Shown here piece after piece: positions 23,742 through 35,356 of a DNA stretch of 64,000 nt. Under the pieces are notes generated by a model that saw only the letters and a program-made list of their open reading frames with translations, did not search any database and had not been told where the DNA came from. The DNA lies in NCBI RefSeq assembly GCF_040869045.1, contig NC_090322.1, positions 191,145,477-191,209,476 of the forward strand, read 5' to 3'. The DNA is from Eurosta solidaginis (Eukaryota > Arthropoda > Insecta > Diptera > Tephritidae). The number at the start of each line of letters is the position of its first letter. The stretch's first letter is position 1. The translations under genes were made by a program, and so were the position numbers.

Positions 23742-24250
23742 AACTTAAAGTTCCAAATTAGTCGCAATAGTCCTGCAAATGTGAGATGTAATTAACTAGC
23801 GACCACGCATACTAATTAAACAATTAATTTATTTTAATTTTTACAATTAAGTTGCCAGAGTAGTTCATACGTGATCGTATTTTCTAAGGGCATTCCATAT
23901 ACTGGATCTATGTACGAGAGCTGTAAAGTATTGCAATCAAATTTGGTCAAATTGGTTCACAAAGTACAACAAATATTGTAATCACATTGCATTTTAAATA
24001 TGTGTTATTGTATTTTTGATGACTCAATAAATTACAATCTACAATCAATTTTGAGTATTTGAATGCAATCCCGATTTGCATTCAATCGTTCATTATGCGA
24101 TTATCGATTGTATAAAAATTACATATTTATTTGTATGAATGTGATTGCATTCTGCTATTATCATTGATTGTAATTATTTATCAGTTACAATCATTGATTG
24201 TACAAAACTTCTTATTACAATCAAACTCCAAAAACAATAATTTTCGTTTT

Positions 24251-26061
24251 TATACTCAGCGTGCTTTGCACACAGATTATATTAACTTTGATTGGATAAC
24301 GGTTGGTTGTACAGGTATAAAGGAATCGAGATAGATATAGACTTCCATATATCAAAATCATCAGTATCGAAAAACAATTTGATTGAGCCATGTCCGTCCG
24401 TCCGTCTGTCCGTAAACACGATAACTTGAGTAAATTTTGAGGTATCTTGATGAAATTTGGTGCGTAGGTTCCTGGGCACTCATCTCAGATCGCTATTAAA
24501 AATGAACGATATCGGACTATAATCACGCCCACTTTTTCGATATCAAAAATTTCGAAAAACCGAAAAAATGCGATAATTCATTACCAAAGACGGATAATGC
24601 GATGAAACTTGGTAGGTGTGTTGACCTCTTGATGCAGAATAGAAAATTAGAAAAATTTTGGACAATGGGCGTGGTACCGCCCACTTTTAAAAGAAGGTAA
24701 TTTAAAAGTTTCGCAAGCTGTAATTTCTCAGTCATTGAAGATATCATGATGAAATTTGGCAGGAACGTTACTACTATTACTATGTATGAGCTAAATAAAA
24801 ATTAGCAAAATCGGAAGAAAAACACGCCCACTTAAAAAAAAAATTTTTTTTTAAGTCAAATTTTAACAAACATTTTAATATCTTTAAAGTATATAAGTAA
24901 ATTATGCCAACATTCAACTCCAGTAATGATATGGTGCAACCAAATACAAAAATAAAAGAAAATTTCAAAATGGGTGTGGCTCCGCCTTTTTCATTTAATT
25001 CGTCTAGAATATTTTTAATGCCATAAGTCGAACAAAAATTTACCAATCCTTGTGAAACTTGGTAGGGGCATAGATTCTATAACGATAACTATTTTTTGTA
25101 AAAATGGGCGAAATCGGTTGAAGCCACGTCCAGTTTTTATACACAGGCGATCCTTTGTCCTTCCGCTCGGCCGTTAACACGATAACTTGACCAAAAATCG
25201 ATATATCTTTACTAAACTTAGTTTACGTACTTATCTGCACTCACTTTATCTTGGTATTAAAAATGGGCGAAATCCGACTATGACCACGCCCACTTTTTCG
25301 ATATCGAAAATTTCGAAAAATGAAAAAAATGCCATAATTCTATACCAAAAATGAAAAAACGGATGATACATCGTGATTGGATTGGTTTTTTGACGCAAAA
25401 TATAACTTTAGAAAAAACCTTTTAAAATGGGTGTGAGACATCTACCATATTAAGTAGAAGAAAATGAAAAAGTTTTGCAGGGCGAAATCCAAAGACCCAC
25501 TCCCTCTTAAAACACTCATTAACACCTTTCATGTGATTCTCATATCGTACAAACACATTCTAGAGTCACCCCTGGTCCACTTTTATGGCGATATCTCGAA
25601 AAGGTGTCCACCTATAGAACTAAGGTCACTCCCTTTTAAAATACTCATTAACACCTTTCATTTGATACCCATATCGTACAAACAAATTCTAGAGTCACCC
25701 CTGGTCCACCCCTATGGCGATATCTCGAAAAGGCGTCCACCTATAGAACTAAGGTCACTCCCTTTTAAAATACTCATTAACACCTTTCATTTGATACCCA
25801 TATCGTACAAACAAATTCTAGAGTCACCCCTGGTCCACCCCTATGGCGATATCTCGAAAAGGCGTCCACCTATAGAACTAAGGTCACTCCCTTTTAAAAT
25901 ACTCTTTAATACCTTCCATTTGATACCCATGTAATACAAACACATTCCAGGCTTACGTTAGTTTCATTTTCCTTCATGGTGATTTTCCCTTATTTTGTCT
26001 CCAAAGCTCTCAGCTGAGTATGTAATGTTCGGTTACACCCGAACTTAGCCTTCCTTACTTG
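24251..26061 (-). mobile_element. HINE copy 6 (1811 bp, complete)
   Basis: Reverse orientation. Starts TATACTCAGCGTGC (family-2 hairpin) and ends CCTTCCTTACTTG. Includes about four units of the central array (25490-25960), three of them exactly 129 bp and nearly identical. The homologous empty site in copy 1 of the hAT-like element shows an insertion into a T run without a target duplication. Confidence 0.85.
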
Positions 26062-26152
26062 TTTTAAACTTATTTTAATGTATACTTTCTTTTGTGCAGC
26101 TGTTAGCTTCAGTATTAACAAATTTTCAAAATTAAATCAGATACAAAATAAA

Positions 26153-28600
26153 CAAGTAAGGAAGGTTAAGTTCGGGTGTAACCGAACATTACATACTCAG
26201 TTGAGAGCTATGGTGACAACATAAGGGAAAATAACCATGTAGGAAAATGAACGGGAAACCCTGGAATGTGTTTATATGACATGTGTATCAAATGAAAGGC
26301 ACTAATGAGTATTTTATGAGGGAGTGGGCCATAGTTCTATAGGTGGACGCCATTTAGGGATATAGCCATAAAGGTGGATCAGGGTTGACTCTAGAATGCG
26401 TTTATACGATATGGGTATCAAATTAAAGGTATTAATGAGGGTTTTAAAAGGGAGTGGTGGTTGTTGTATAGGTGGTCGCCTTTTCGAGATATCACCATAA
26501 AGGTGGACCAGGGTTGACTCTAGAATCCGTTTGTACGATATAGGTATCAAATGAAAGGTGTTAATGAGTATTCTAAAAGGGAGTAATCATTAGTTCCATA
26601 GGTGGACGCCGTTTCGAGATATCGCCATGAAGGTCAGGGGTGACCCTAGAATTTGTTTGTACAATATGGGTATCAAAAGAAAGGTGTTAATGAGTATTTT
26701 AAAAGGGAGTAATCCTTAGTTCCATAGGTGGACGCCGTTTCGAGATATCGCCATAAAGGTGGGCCAGGGGTGACTCTAGAATTCGTTTGTGCAATATGGG
26801 TATCAAACGAAAGGAGTTAATGAATATTTTAAAAGGGAGTAATCCTTAGTTCTATAGGTGGACGCCTTTTCGAGGTATCGCATTAAAGGTGGACCAGGGG
26901 TGACTCTAGACTTTGTTTGTACGATATGGGTATCAAATGAAAGGTGCTAATGAGTATTTTTAAAAAGGAGTGTGCCTTCGTTCTATAGGTGTTCGCCTTT
27001 TCGAGATATCGCCATAAAGGTGGACCAAGGGTGACTTTAGAATATGTTTGTACGATATGGGTATCAAATGAAAGGTGTTAATGAGTATTTTAAAAGGGCG
27101 TGGGGCTTAGTTCTATAGGTGGACGCCTTTTCGAGATATCGCCATAAAGGTGGACCAGGGGTGACTCTATAATGAGTTTGTACGATATGGGTATCAAATT
27201 AAAGGTATTAATGAAAGTTTTAAAAGGGAGTGGTGGTAGTTGTATATGTGAAGGCGTTTTCCAGATATCGACCAAAATGTGGACCAGGGTGACCCAGAAC
27301 ATCATCTGTTGGATACCGCTAATTTATTTATATATGTAGTATCTGCCAAGATTTTAAGGGTTTTTTATTTCGCCCTGCAGAACTTTTTCATTTTCTTCTA
27401 CTTAATATGGTAGGTGTTACAACCATTTTATAAAGTTTTTTCTAAAGTTATATTTCGCGTCAATAAAACAATCCAATTACCTTAACATGTTTCATCCCTT
27501 TTTTCGTATTTGGTATAGAATTATGGCATTTTTTTCATTTTTCGTAATTTTCGATATCGAAAAAGTGGGCGTGGTCATAGTTGGATTTCGTTCATTTTTC
27601 ATACCAAGATAAATTGAGTTCAAGTAAGCACGTGAACTAAGTTCATTAAAGATATGTCGATTTTTGCTCATGTTATCGTGTTAACGGCCATGTGGAAGGA
27701 CAGACGAACGACTGTGTATAAAAACTGGGCGTGGCATCAACCGATTTCGCCCATTTTCACAGAAAACAGTTAGCATCATAAAATCTATGCCCCCACCAAA
27801 TTTCAAAAGGATTGGTTAATTTTTGTTCGACTTATGGCGTTAAAAGTATCATAGACAAATTAAATGAAAAAGGGCGGCGCCACGCCCATTTTGAAATTTT
27901 CTTTTATTTTTGTATTTTGTTGCACCATATCATTACTGGAGTTGAATGTTGACATAATTTACTTATATACTGTAAAGATATTAAATTTTTTGTTAAAATT
28001 TTACTTTAAAAAAATTTTTTTTTAAAAGTGGGCGTGTTCCTTCTCCGATTTTGCTAATTTTTTTTAAGCGTACATACAGTAATAGGAGTAACGTTCCTGC
28101 CAAATTTCATCATGATATCTTCAACTACTGCCAAATTACAGCTTGCAAAAGTTTTAAATTACCTTCTTTTAAAAGTGGGCGGTGTCACGCCCATTGTCCA
28201 AAAGTTTACTAATTTTCTATTCTGCGTCATAAGTTCAACCCGTCTACCAAGTTTGTTCGTTTTTCCTTTTTTTTTAATGAATTATCGCACTTTTTCGGTT
28301 TTTCGAAATTTTCGATATCGAAAAAGTGGGCGTGGTTATAGTCCGATATCGTTCATTTTAAATAGCGATCTGAGATGAGTGCTCAGGAACCTACATACAA
28401 AATTTCATCAAGATACCTCAAAATTTACTCAAGTTAACGGACGGACGGACGGACGGACATGGCTCAATCAAATTTTTTTTCGATCCTGATTATTTTGATA
28501 TATGGAAGTCTATATCTATCTCGATTCCTTTATATATGTACAACCAACCGTTATCCAATCAAACTTAATATACTCTGTGAGCTCTGCTCAACTGAGTATA
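26153..28600 (+). mobile_element. HINE copy 7 (2448 bp, complete, best reference)
   Basis: Order of parts: CAAGTAAGGAAGG end; GTTCGG-GTGTAA-CCGAAC hairpin; ATACTCAGTTGAGAGCT subterminal repeat; about eight 130-bp units (26260-27310); unique body with GTGGGCGTGG / GCCACGCCCA blocks and TTTTCGATATCGAAAA; GGAC run (28439-28458); GAGC-TCT-GCTC hairpin; CAACTGAGTATA end. It sits between A and A of ACAAAATAAA|AAA with no duplication. No protein is encoded, so any mobility must have come from a Helentron replicase elsewhere. Confidence 0.88.
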
Positions 28601-28660
28601 AAAAGCACCTCGTGAAGAATTTACTAAACCAGCATACGAATGGAACTATGCTATACGCAC

Positions 28661-29351
28661 TTTCGTAAACAAATTAGTTCTAAAGTGGAAATATGTATCT
28701 AGCTTGGAACTATAGAAAAGGTAATGCAATGGAGAAAATTTCCACCGCCTAGGACATCGCCATGTTGAATTCGCTAGTTTATAGGGCGAACAAGAAGTGA
28801 TTCCGAATGCAGTAGAACCGTACCAGATTTGAACCAGAGATTTTCCCTACAGAGTAGTTGCTGATATTTTTGTTCTGTTGCATGCAAAAAAATTTAATTT
28901 CGCAATGCTAATGACGACAAACCGTTACAATTTGATTATTGCTGTTTTCTTTATTTTTTGTATTATTGTTGCTCCTCTAGTTGTTCTTGTGCGAGCAAAA
29001 GTTTCTTTACTATAAACTTTTAATTACCTCATGAAAAAACATATCTACTATATAGTGCTTAAAGTAAATACATACATATGTATGTACATATGTTTGTGCA
29101 CATACCAATGGTATAGTTCTAAATTAAGACAGGATTTTAATTGCCCGAGTTTCTAGTTAAATTTATGACAGTTTAACACGCAGTTGGTTTTATTCAATAT
29201 TTTTTTCTCTGAAGTGCACAGCAATTTTTTGTGGAGTCAGTTTTTTTATTTATTAAATTTTTAGAAAATAAATATATTCTTCAATCCAACGTCAGAACTT
29301 CACTTAAAAGATTGTGTTATTTTTGTGCGCATTATGGCAATGCTGAAATCA
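28661..29351. other. spacer, nothing recognised
   Basis: AT-rich. A TTGTTGTT-type run near 29357 leads into the next repeat. Confidence 0.4.
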
Positions 29352-29700
29352 AAAACTGTTGTTGTTCTTGTATTAGCAATAAATACATTTCCTGAAGGCT
29401 TGGGGAGTGTGATCGATGTTGATGGTCCTTTGCCGGATATAGATCCGGTACGTTGAAAGCACCATTAAGGTACTAGTCCGACCATTTCGGGAAAGATTAA
29501 TATGACCACATTAAACCTTCTAGGCCATCCCGCCATCCCCACTCTCTAGTTCCCTGACGAACTTGGTGTCGCCAGAGCCTCGCCTGCTAAATATGTGTAT
29601 GATACATTCATACATTTGTAGCATGATTCCCCTTCGCGTAGGTGAGGTTGACAATTGGGTTGCGGAAGCTTTAAAGCTTTGTATTTAGCTTATCAACCCC
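29352..29700 (+). repeat. dispersed repeat (CTTGGGGAGTG family), copy 1
   Basis: Shares the order of landmarks with 43148-43545: a TTGTTGTT run, GGCTTGGGGAGTGTGATCGA, GATGGTCCTTTGCCGG, GCACCATTAAGGT, CCGACCATTTCGGGAA, CACATTAAACCTTC, then GGTGAGGTTGACAATTGGGT. A third partial copy is at 57836-58034, where an A run follows the end, which suggests an RNA-mediated (SINE- or LINE-tail-type) origin. No tRNA-like head is recognised. Confidence 0.65.
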
Positions 29701-29734
29701 TTGAATCCCGAAATCAAAAACTGAAGCGATACAA

Positions 29735-29835
29735 CGTCATCCTAGTCAAATTTGGTTGCGTTCGAAAATTGGCACTGATGATGGTACAACGCTGAAACCG
29801 GTTTGTTTCGCAACCAAATTTGACAAGGGATGACG
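29735..29835. repeat. 101-bp hairpin element
   Basis: CGTCATCCTAGTCAAATTTG at the left is matched by CAAATTTGACAAGGGATGACG at the right, with GGTTGCG / CGCAACC completing arms of about 26 bp (25-27, one short mismatch). The loop contains CGCTGAAACCGG. It is the size and shape of a small MITE. Single copy in the window. Confidence 0.6.
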
Positions 29836-29839
29836 GAAA

Positions 29840-30618
29840 ATCGGTCCAATATACATAAATTATCCTCCCTTTCGGACATTATTCCCGCTGATCATTTGAA
29901 GTGACAGTACTCATAACTTTCTGTCTCTAATATACAAATTAAGCGTAATAGTTAATTCTTCTCTATTCATCTCTTAGAAGTTCTTTTATTGTAGTGCTCT
30001 CAAAGGTTCTATTCTATTGTTACTCATTGGTTCGTTGCTGTGCTATACGGATACTTGCGACCTGAGACCAAGCGGCGCATGTGGTGCGATTTTAATGTAC
30101 TTTCCCCTGGAACTAACTGCTGCTGATCATTTAAGAACTCCAATACTCCGTTCAAATCATTGTCCGGTCTATGAACCTGCTTATATCTTTAATGAAGCAC
30201 TTATAAGCTTTCTAAAGTTCCGGCAATATACATCTTTCTATGGTTTGAACCCTAATATGTGCTAGAGCTGGGTATAAGTACAGGTCAGTGAGCTGCAATT
30301 ATTCATCTTTTAAAGTTATTATTGGACTAACCATAAAATGAGAATTAGTGCGTATGCACACAAAGAATATCAAGCACTTATATCCACTAACACACATTTA
30401 AATAGTCCTGCTTCGTAAAATGAATAACCGCTCATAGGCCACGAAGCAGTTCAGTATTCAATTGACTTATTAAACAACAAAGTCAACTATGTTATACGAA
30501 AGCACTAATGGGAATAAGTAAGACTACAATGGAATAAAATGAATAAAGTCCTACCAGTCTTCTGACGCTAGCAACACAACGATGTACACCAAACTAAACC
30601 GAACACAGCGCCAAAGTA
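29840..30618. other. spacer, nothing recognised
   Basis: An 82-codon plus-strand frame (30017-30265) shows no domain that I recognise. Confidence 0.35.
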
Positions 30619-30763
30619 AAGCCGGAGTCATTGGTGCCGTATGTCGTATCGCTGTATCCGTATCCCTAACGTAATCAGCTGTTTATCGTTACGACGGTAA
30701 ACCAAAACCAAATTGGTTGGCTACGACCTTAGCGGCACCAATAATCGATTGTGTCTCCAGCTT
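30619..30763. mobile_element. MITE, AAGCYGGAGTC family, copy 1
   Basis: Ends AAGCCGGAGTCATTGGTGCC and GTGTCTCCAGCTT, with GGCACCAATAATCGATTG inside the right arm. The interior word AATCAGCTGTTTATCGTTAC and GGTAAACCAAAACC recur, in the opposite orientation, in the copy at 40656-40878. Confidence 0.65.
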
Positions 30764-31740
30764 AAAACCGATGATAAACGAAGTATACAGTGTATTACAC
30801 ACGAAATCAAAGTGCTACTGAGTTAAAGCGACTATAACATCAATTTATACTCAACAATGTCATATATGTTTGAGACATATGTGTTACGGAGCACTCGTAT
30901 GTATTTTCTATTTTATGTGTTAATCACTCATAGTATTTGTCTGTACTTGACTAAGTACACATTTAGACAAAATTTTTTGGCTCATGACTAAGTGCACTAA
31001 TTTTATTAGTACTGAAAGCAGATCTCTGGTACAGGTAGATCGTGGTTATTTCTTTGCAGCCCTCCTCACCGCAGCTCCTGCAAATGCAATGGATGCGACC
31101 GCTCACAAATTTTCAACAAAGTTTCCTACTGAGAGTCTAATGAAACAAGCAGTTTCAACGTGGGTGGTTTCTAAGTAAGATTTTAACCTGTTGCAGTATC
31201 CAGACCAAAGTTGAGCCAGGGTGACTCATATCTTCCTTGGTAGTCTGTTTTCGTCTTCTGCAAGGGTTGATTAGTGTGTATTGCTACCGCGGCTCACCGG
31301 CGCAACCTAGCAAAGGTGTTTACCGACTCTGTGTGGTCTAGGGCAATGGTCACCATTTAGTTGAATAATTATTGGCGCCACCTCACACGTATTATTATTC
31401 TCTGTCGTCTTTATTCGGCTTTAGTTGTCGCTGAACAAGCAGACTAGCAACGTCGGGTGAGGCTATTGTTTATTTGCGCATTTGCGAAAAGATATTTTGC
31501 AAACAAAGGCTCATGCGCATAATGTTTTCATGGTATAATGTTAGCAATTTATTTTGTTTAAATTTTTCCTTAGACTCAAGCAATAAATTAGTATTTATAT
31601 GGCATATTTACGAATTACTTTTTGTGTGTTAACAAACATGCATCCTATTTCATTGATTTTTCATCACCAACTAAACCACTGCCAATAAAATGATTTTAGT
31701 TTTACTCACACAGCCACATTTTCAAAATGGTTATCCCTGG
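30764..31740. other. spacer, nothing recognised
   Basis: A 64-codon plus-strand frame from 30984 (MTKCTNFISTESRSLVQVDR) is unassigned. Otherwise no feature. Confidence 0.35.
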
Positions 31741-32025
31741 CCTAGGCTTAGCCTCCTTATGCTTGTCTGGATTAAGCGGCTGCATAGGAAGGTGCTGGAT
31801 CTCATCATAGTCTTTACGGAGATGTTTCCCTCTCCGTATTAGAGGCGGGGCTAGATCAAGCAGTTGTTTGCTTGGGTGTCCTGGGTGGTGACAATTTTAC
31901 AAAAACTCCTTTGACTTGCTGTGTAAATGATGTTCATGGGTCATAAGAAGACATCCCGTGGCAGCTCAGCGTAATTTTTAAGACTTCGTCTGCTTTCTTG
32001 GTGCGCCCAATGTTCCCGTGCTACA
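31741..32025 (-). pseudogene. decayed coding remnant, family not recognised
   Basis: Minus-strand reading gives KKADEVLKNYAELPRDVFL, a stop, then PMNIIYTASQRSFCKIVTTQ. After a frameshift it gives HPGHPSKQLLDLAPPLIRRG followed by KHLRKDYDEIQHLPMQPLNP and DKHKEAKPRPGITIL. Base composition is richer in G+C than the flanks, and over 100 codons can be followed with one stop and one shift, which looks like a dead transposon gene rather than chance. I do not recognise the protein. Confidence 0.45.
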
Positions 32026-32029
32026 CCGT

Positions 32030-33839
32030 GCGTAATTTGCGTCAATATTCGTAAGTTAAATTAGTATACTGATAAAATTAAAAAGAGTGCAGCAAATACC
32101 AGAAAAAATTGTTTTTTTTTTTAAATAGAACTCCTCACAATACACTTTTAAGAGAAAACACATTTTAAGCAAACAATCGTGCACTTTTCCATCTTTGTAT
32201 TAAGAGTTTATATGAAGTACGAGGGAGTGTGAGTTATCACGTAGGTGGTCATACTGGCAACACTAAAAGAAATATTGTCAACAAGAGTTATGCTCTTCAA
32301 CCAGAAAACTTTTGCTCATTACGTAGACTCTTTTACTGTTAATGTTATTACCGTGAGAGAAACGTGTGCGTGTGAGCGTAAACAAGTGGATGTTAGATTG
32401 CAACCAGCGTTGCCGTTTTGATACAATTGTATCTTTATTAATACTTTTTTAATTTGCGTGTGTTGATACCTTTATACATTTTTGCTAAACCATGAATAAC
32501 AAAATTTTTATTTTAATTATCAGACTTTTTCTTCGAAAAAAAACACCAAAAAAAATTAAGTTTATCGTGGCGCTTGGATAGTAAAGTTTATTATTTAAAA
32601 AAAATCAACACAATTTCCACATTTCCGCTATTTAGACAGTAAAAACGCTTGGTAAACCTTCAGAACACAATAATTGACAATCGAAAAAAACTTAATTCAA
32701 GCTTCGGACGGCGTCGATGAATTGAAACATTTTGCTTAATAAGTACGGATATCGTTAAAGAATAAATTGATTTATTTTTGCTTTTAGATTTATAAATTTT
32801 TTTTTTTAAACTAACAGCAACACTTATTAAAACCAGCTGCTGCGACCCTTAGTACACTTTATTACTTCTTATTTTTCTGCTCGTTTTGAATTTTCTTTAT
32901 TTTTTTTATGACTATTTATATACCATGATGGAGCTTCTATTTAACAGGAAAAGGTTTATCTTTTTCGAAATGACTCTAGCGATTCAATGTGACAGGTAGC
33001 TCGCATTAATTAAAAATAATCTCATTAAATAATGTGTATATACTTTAGCCAGGGCTTACAAATAACTGTTATGGGTCAAATTTTAAACTAGAAAAAAACA
33101 CTTTTCGTAATAGGAAAAGAGAAAATAAATGTTTAAAAACTGAATTGCATACGGGTCCCGTATATACATGGATATCCCATACGAACAAGTTCATTTTAAA
33201 TTATAGTTTTTTTTTGTTTTTTGGTGCATTGCCATTTGTTTATTGTTATCTACTTTAATAAACCTTGATTCACTTACTACCAATTTTTTTTTTTTTTTTA
33301 TGTTATTTATTTATTTTTTTTTTTTTTGTTAAATTCTATTAGCACTGTCCAAAGATCGAATTCACTGTAGCCACAAAACCGGGTGAATTTTTACTGTCCC
33401 GTACAAACGCCTGCCTATAGACACAATATTCATGCTCTAAATACTTCGTCCTAAGTTACGGTCGAAAACTGTAATAATGCATACGATTTCTCCCGTACAA
33501 AACATGGGATGCTGTATGTATATATAAAAAGGAAAAGTTGTAATCTTGGACTTACGGCTTCTGCCACCCATTTATCCACATCTGGCTATGCACATGCGTC
33601 GTACCCAAGCTAAGATTGAACAAATATCATTGCAACGACTGAGAAATTTCCTAGTTTATAAGTTGATATTCGACATTAATTGCTCTCCAGTTGATTTCCA
33701 ATATCATAGTTATAGTTAAACTTAGCGAATTAAATTTTCAAGAAGCAAGGCTGACGTTTATATAAAAAATGTATTCCTATAACTGAAGGGCTTTAAAATA
33801 AAAAAATATTAAATATTTTGAGAAAAATTTAAACATCGT
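32030..33839. other. long AT-rich spacer
   Basis: Homopolymer T and A runs near 32110, 32800 and 33230-33330. No gene or defined repeat. Confidence 0.5.
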
Positions 33840-35274
33840 GACCTATGGACGGACAAATTGAAAGTCAACCCGGAGAAGATGGATATGGTCTTCTTTACAA
33901 AGAGGTACAAGTTCCCAAATTGGATCAGGCCCAAGTTAGGAGGGGTGGCCGTACAGAAGAAACCTTGCACAAAATATCTAGTAAGCTATCATGGAAGATC
34001 AACATGGACGAGAGGGTGAAGAAGGCTTCAACGGCACTGTATGAATGTAAAAGAATGCTGGGGTGTACGTGGGGCTTATCGCCCTCTCTTTCTCATTGGG
34101 TTTTTACAGCGATTGTAAACCCTATTCTATATTATGGAGTTCTTGATTGGTGGAAAGCCACACAAAAAACAACCTACCTCAAAAAATTAGAGGGGGTATG
34201 CAGACTATCAATGCTTAGCATTAAGGGAGCCCTGAAAACAAACCCCGAATACTACCTTATTCCCTATCTGAGCTTCGAGAGCGATCTTAAGGCCACAATA
34301 GAGATGGACGATTGGCGCAAGTGTGCTCAAATGGCGGACGAGACAATACATGTGTACACAGATGGTTCCAAAGTAGTGGAACGAGGAGGGTCTGCGGTAT
34401 ACTGTGGTGATCCGGAAATAAACAGATCCTACAGGCTGCCGGATTACTGTAGCGTTTTTCCAAGCGAAAATAGTAGCCGTAACCAAAGCAGTATAGACGC
34501 TGGAAGAGAATAGCTTAAGCTGCAACCGTTTTAACTTTTATAACGACAGTCAAGCCGCAATTAAGGCAATAATCTCGCATAGCACAGCAACTAAATACGT
34601 GTTAGAGTGTGAGCAATCCCTGTAGAGAATCGGGACAGGGATAAGCATACATCCATATTCGGTCCCAGGGCATATGGGAATATATGGGAATGAAAAGGCG
34701 GGTGGAATAGCTAAAAAGGGCGCATCCCCTGAAGCTTTCTCCGTAGACGTCCCAATTAGACAGGGAGATATTAAGCGAAGGCGAGAGGTGCACATGATCG
34801 ACCAAGCTGGAAAGGCGTGGGTTCAAATCCGGGGCTAAAAAGTGAAGTTGCTTCTATCACTAAAAAGAGAGGACTGTAGACTCATGACGGGCATTATGAC
34901 TGGACACTGCCTTCTGACATCACGTGCCTTTAAGTTGGGCTTGGTCAGTGAAGCAGGTGTAGGACGTGCGGGCTGGAGGATGAAACGATCGAGCACGTTC
35001 TGTGCTCGTGCCCTGCGCTTGCCAGGCTAAAACTCGGGCTGTTGGGAGTGATACAGGTGTCAGATTTAGATGCAGATGGCTTAAGTCCTAGGAAGCTTCT
35101 AGTATTTGCCAAGAGGGCGGAGTTATTTTATAACATAGGTCCTGGTTTTTGATAGGGTTTTTCAATTTGGTCGTTAAAATGAACTGAATGAATGGATGAA
35201 TGAATGCTAACACTACGGACTCATTCAGTCTATGTGAGGTCCTCATGGACCGGCCAGTTCAACCTAACCTAACC
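33840..35274 (+). pseudogene. R1/LOA-like LINE, 5'-truncated, with broken RNase H
   Basis: This relic encodes the end of an ORF2. After 33850 one frame reads LKVNPEKMDMVFFTKRYKFP (post-palm RT segment). A shift near 33980 leads to KLSWKINMDERVKKASTALY and LYYGVLDWWKAT. RNase H follows: HVYTDGSKV (first Asp, 34350), then after another shift NDSQAAIKAI (34540), then VPGHMGIYGNEKAGGIAKKG (34668-34725), where the usual ADELA Asp is Gly. The C-terminal LLSLKREDCRL and a Cys-bearing tail come next. It ends in AACCTAACCTAACC at 35274. At least three frame breaks and the lost catalytic Asp make it inactive. A shorter sister with an intact ADELA motif is at 56070-56808. Confidence 0.85.
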
Positions 35275-35356
35275 ATGAAGGACAAAGCGATAGCTTCTTC
35301 GATTATATGTATCTTCAAATCCACGTCCTGTTGTACAAATTTTTTCCAATTTCCTT

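Larger units (their letters stand above)
23916..28660. mobile_element. hAT-like element, copy 2, split by two HINEs
   Basis: Three segments are collinear with copy 1: 23916-24250, 26062-26152 and 28601-28660. The joints correspond to TTTTCGCTTTTTTAAACTT and ACAAAATAAAAAATCAGATA in copy 1. The two gaps are filled by HINE copies 6 and 7. Removing them restores about 0.5 kb of copy-1-like sequence ending near the CGTGAA.AATT.ACTAAA.CAGCA region. Confidence 0.65.

Noticed and set aside
25464..25934. 156-codon plus-strand open frame with 43-residue internal repeats
   Set aside because: It arises because three central HINE units are exactly 129 bp (43 codons). Arrays with 130-bp units break the frame, and other copies carry stops, so it is not a gene. 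The same applies to the frames at 26314-26550, 27090-27305, 38671-38901 and 39444-39680.
28112..28668. Open frames in HINE bodies recurring at several places (reading KLQLAKVLNYLLLKVGG and similar)
   Set aside because: They recur because the HINE sequence recurs. They differ by stops and shifts between copies and match no protein.
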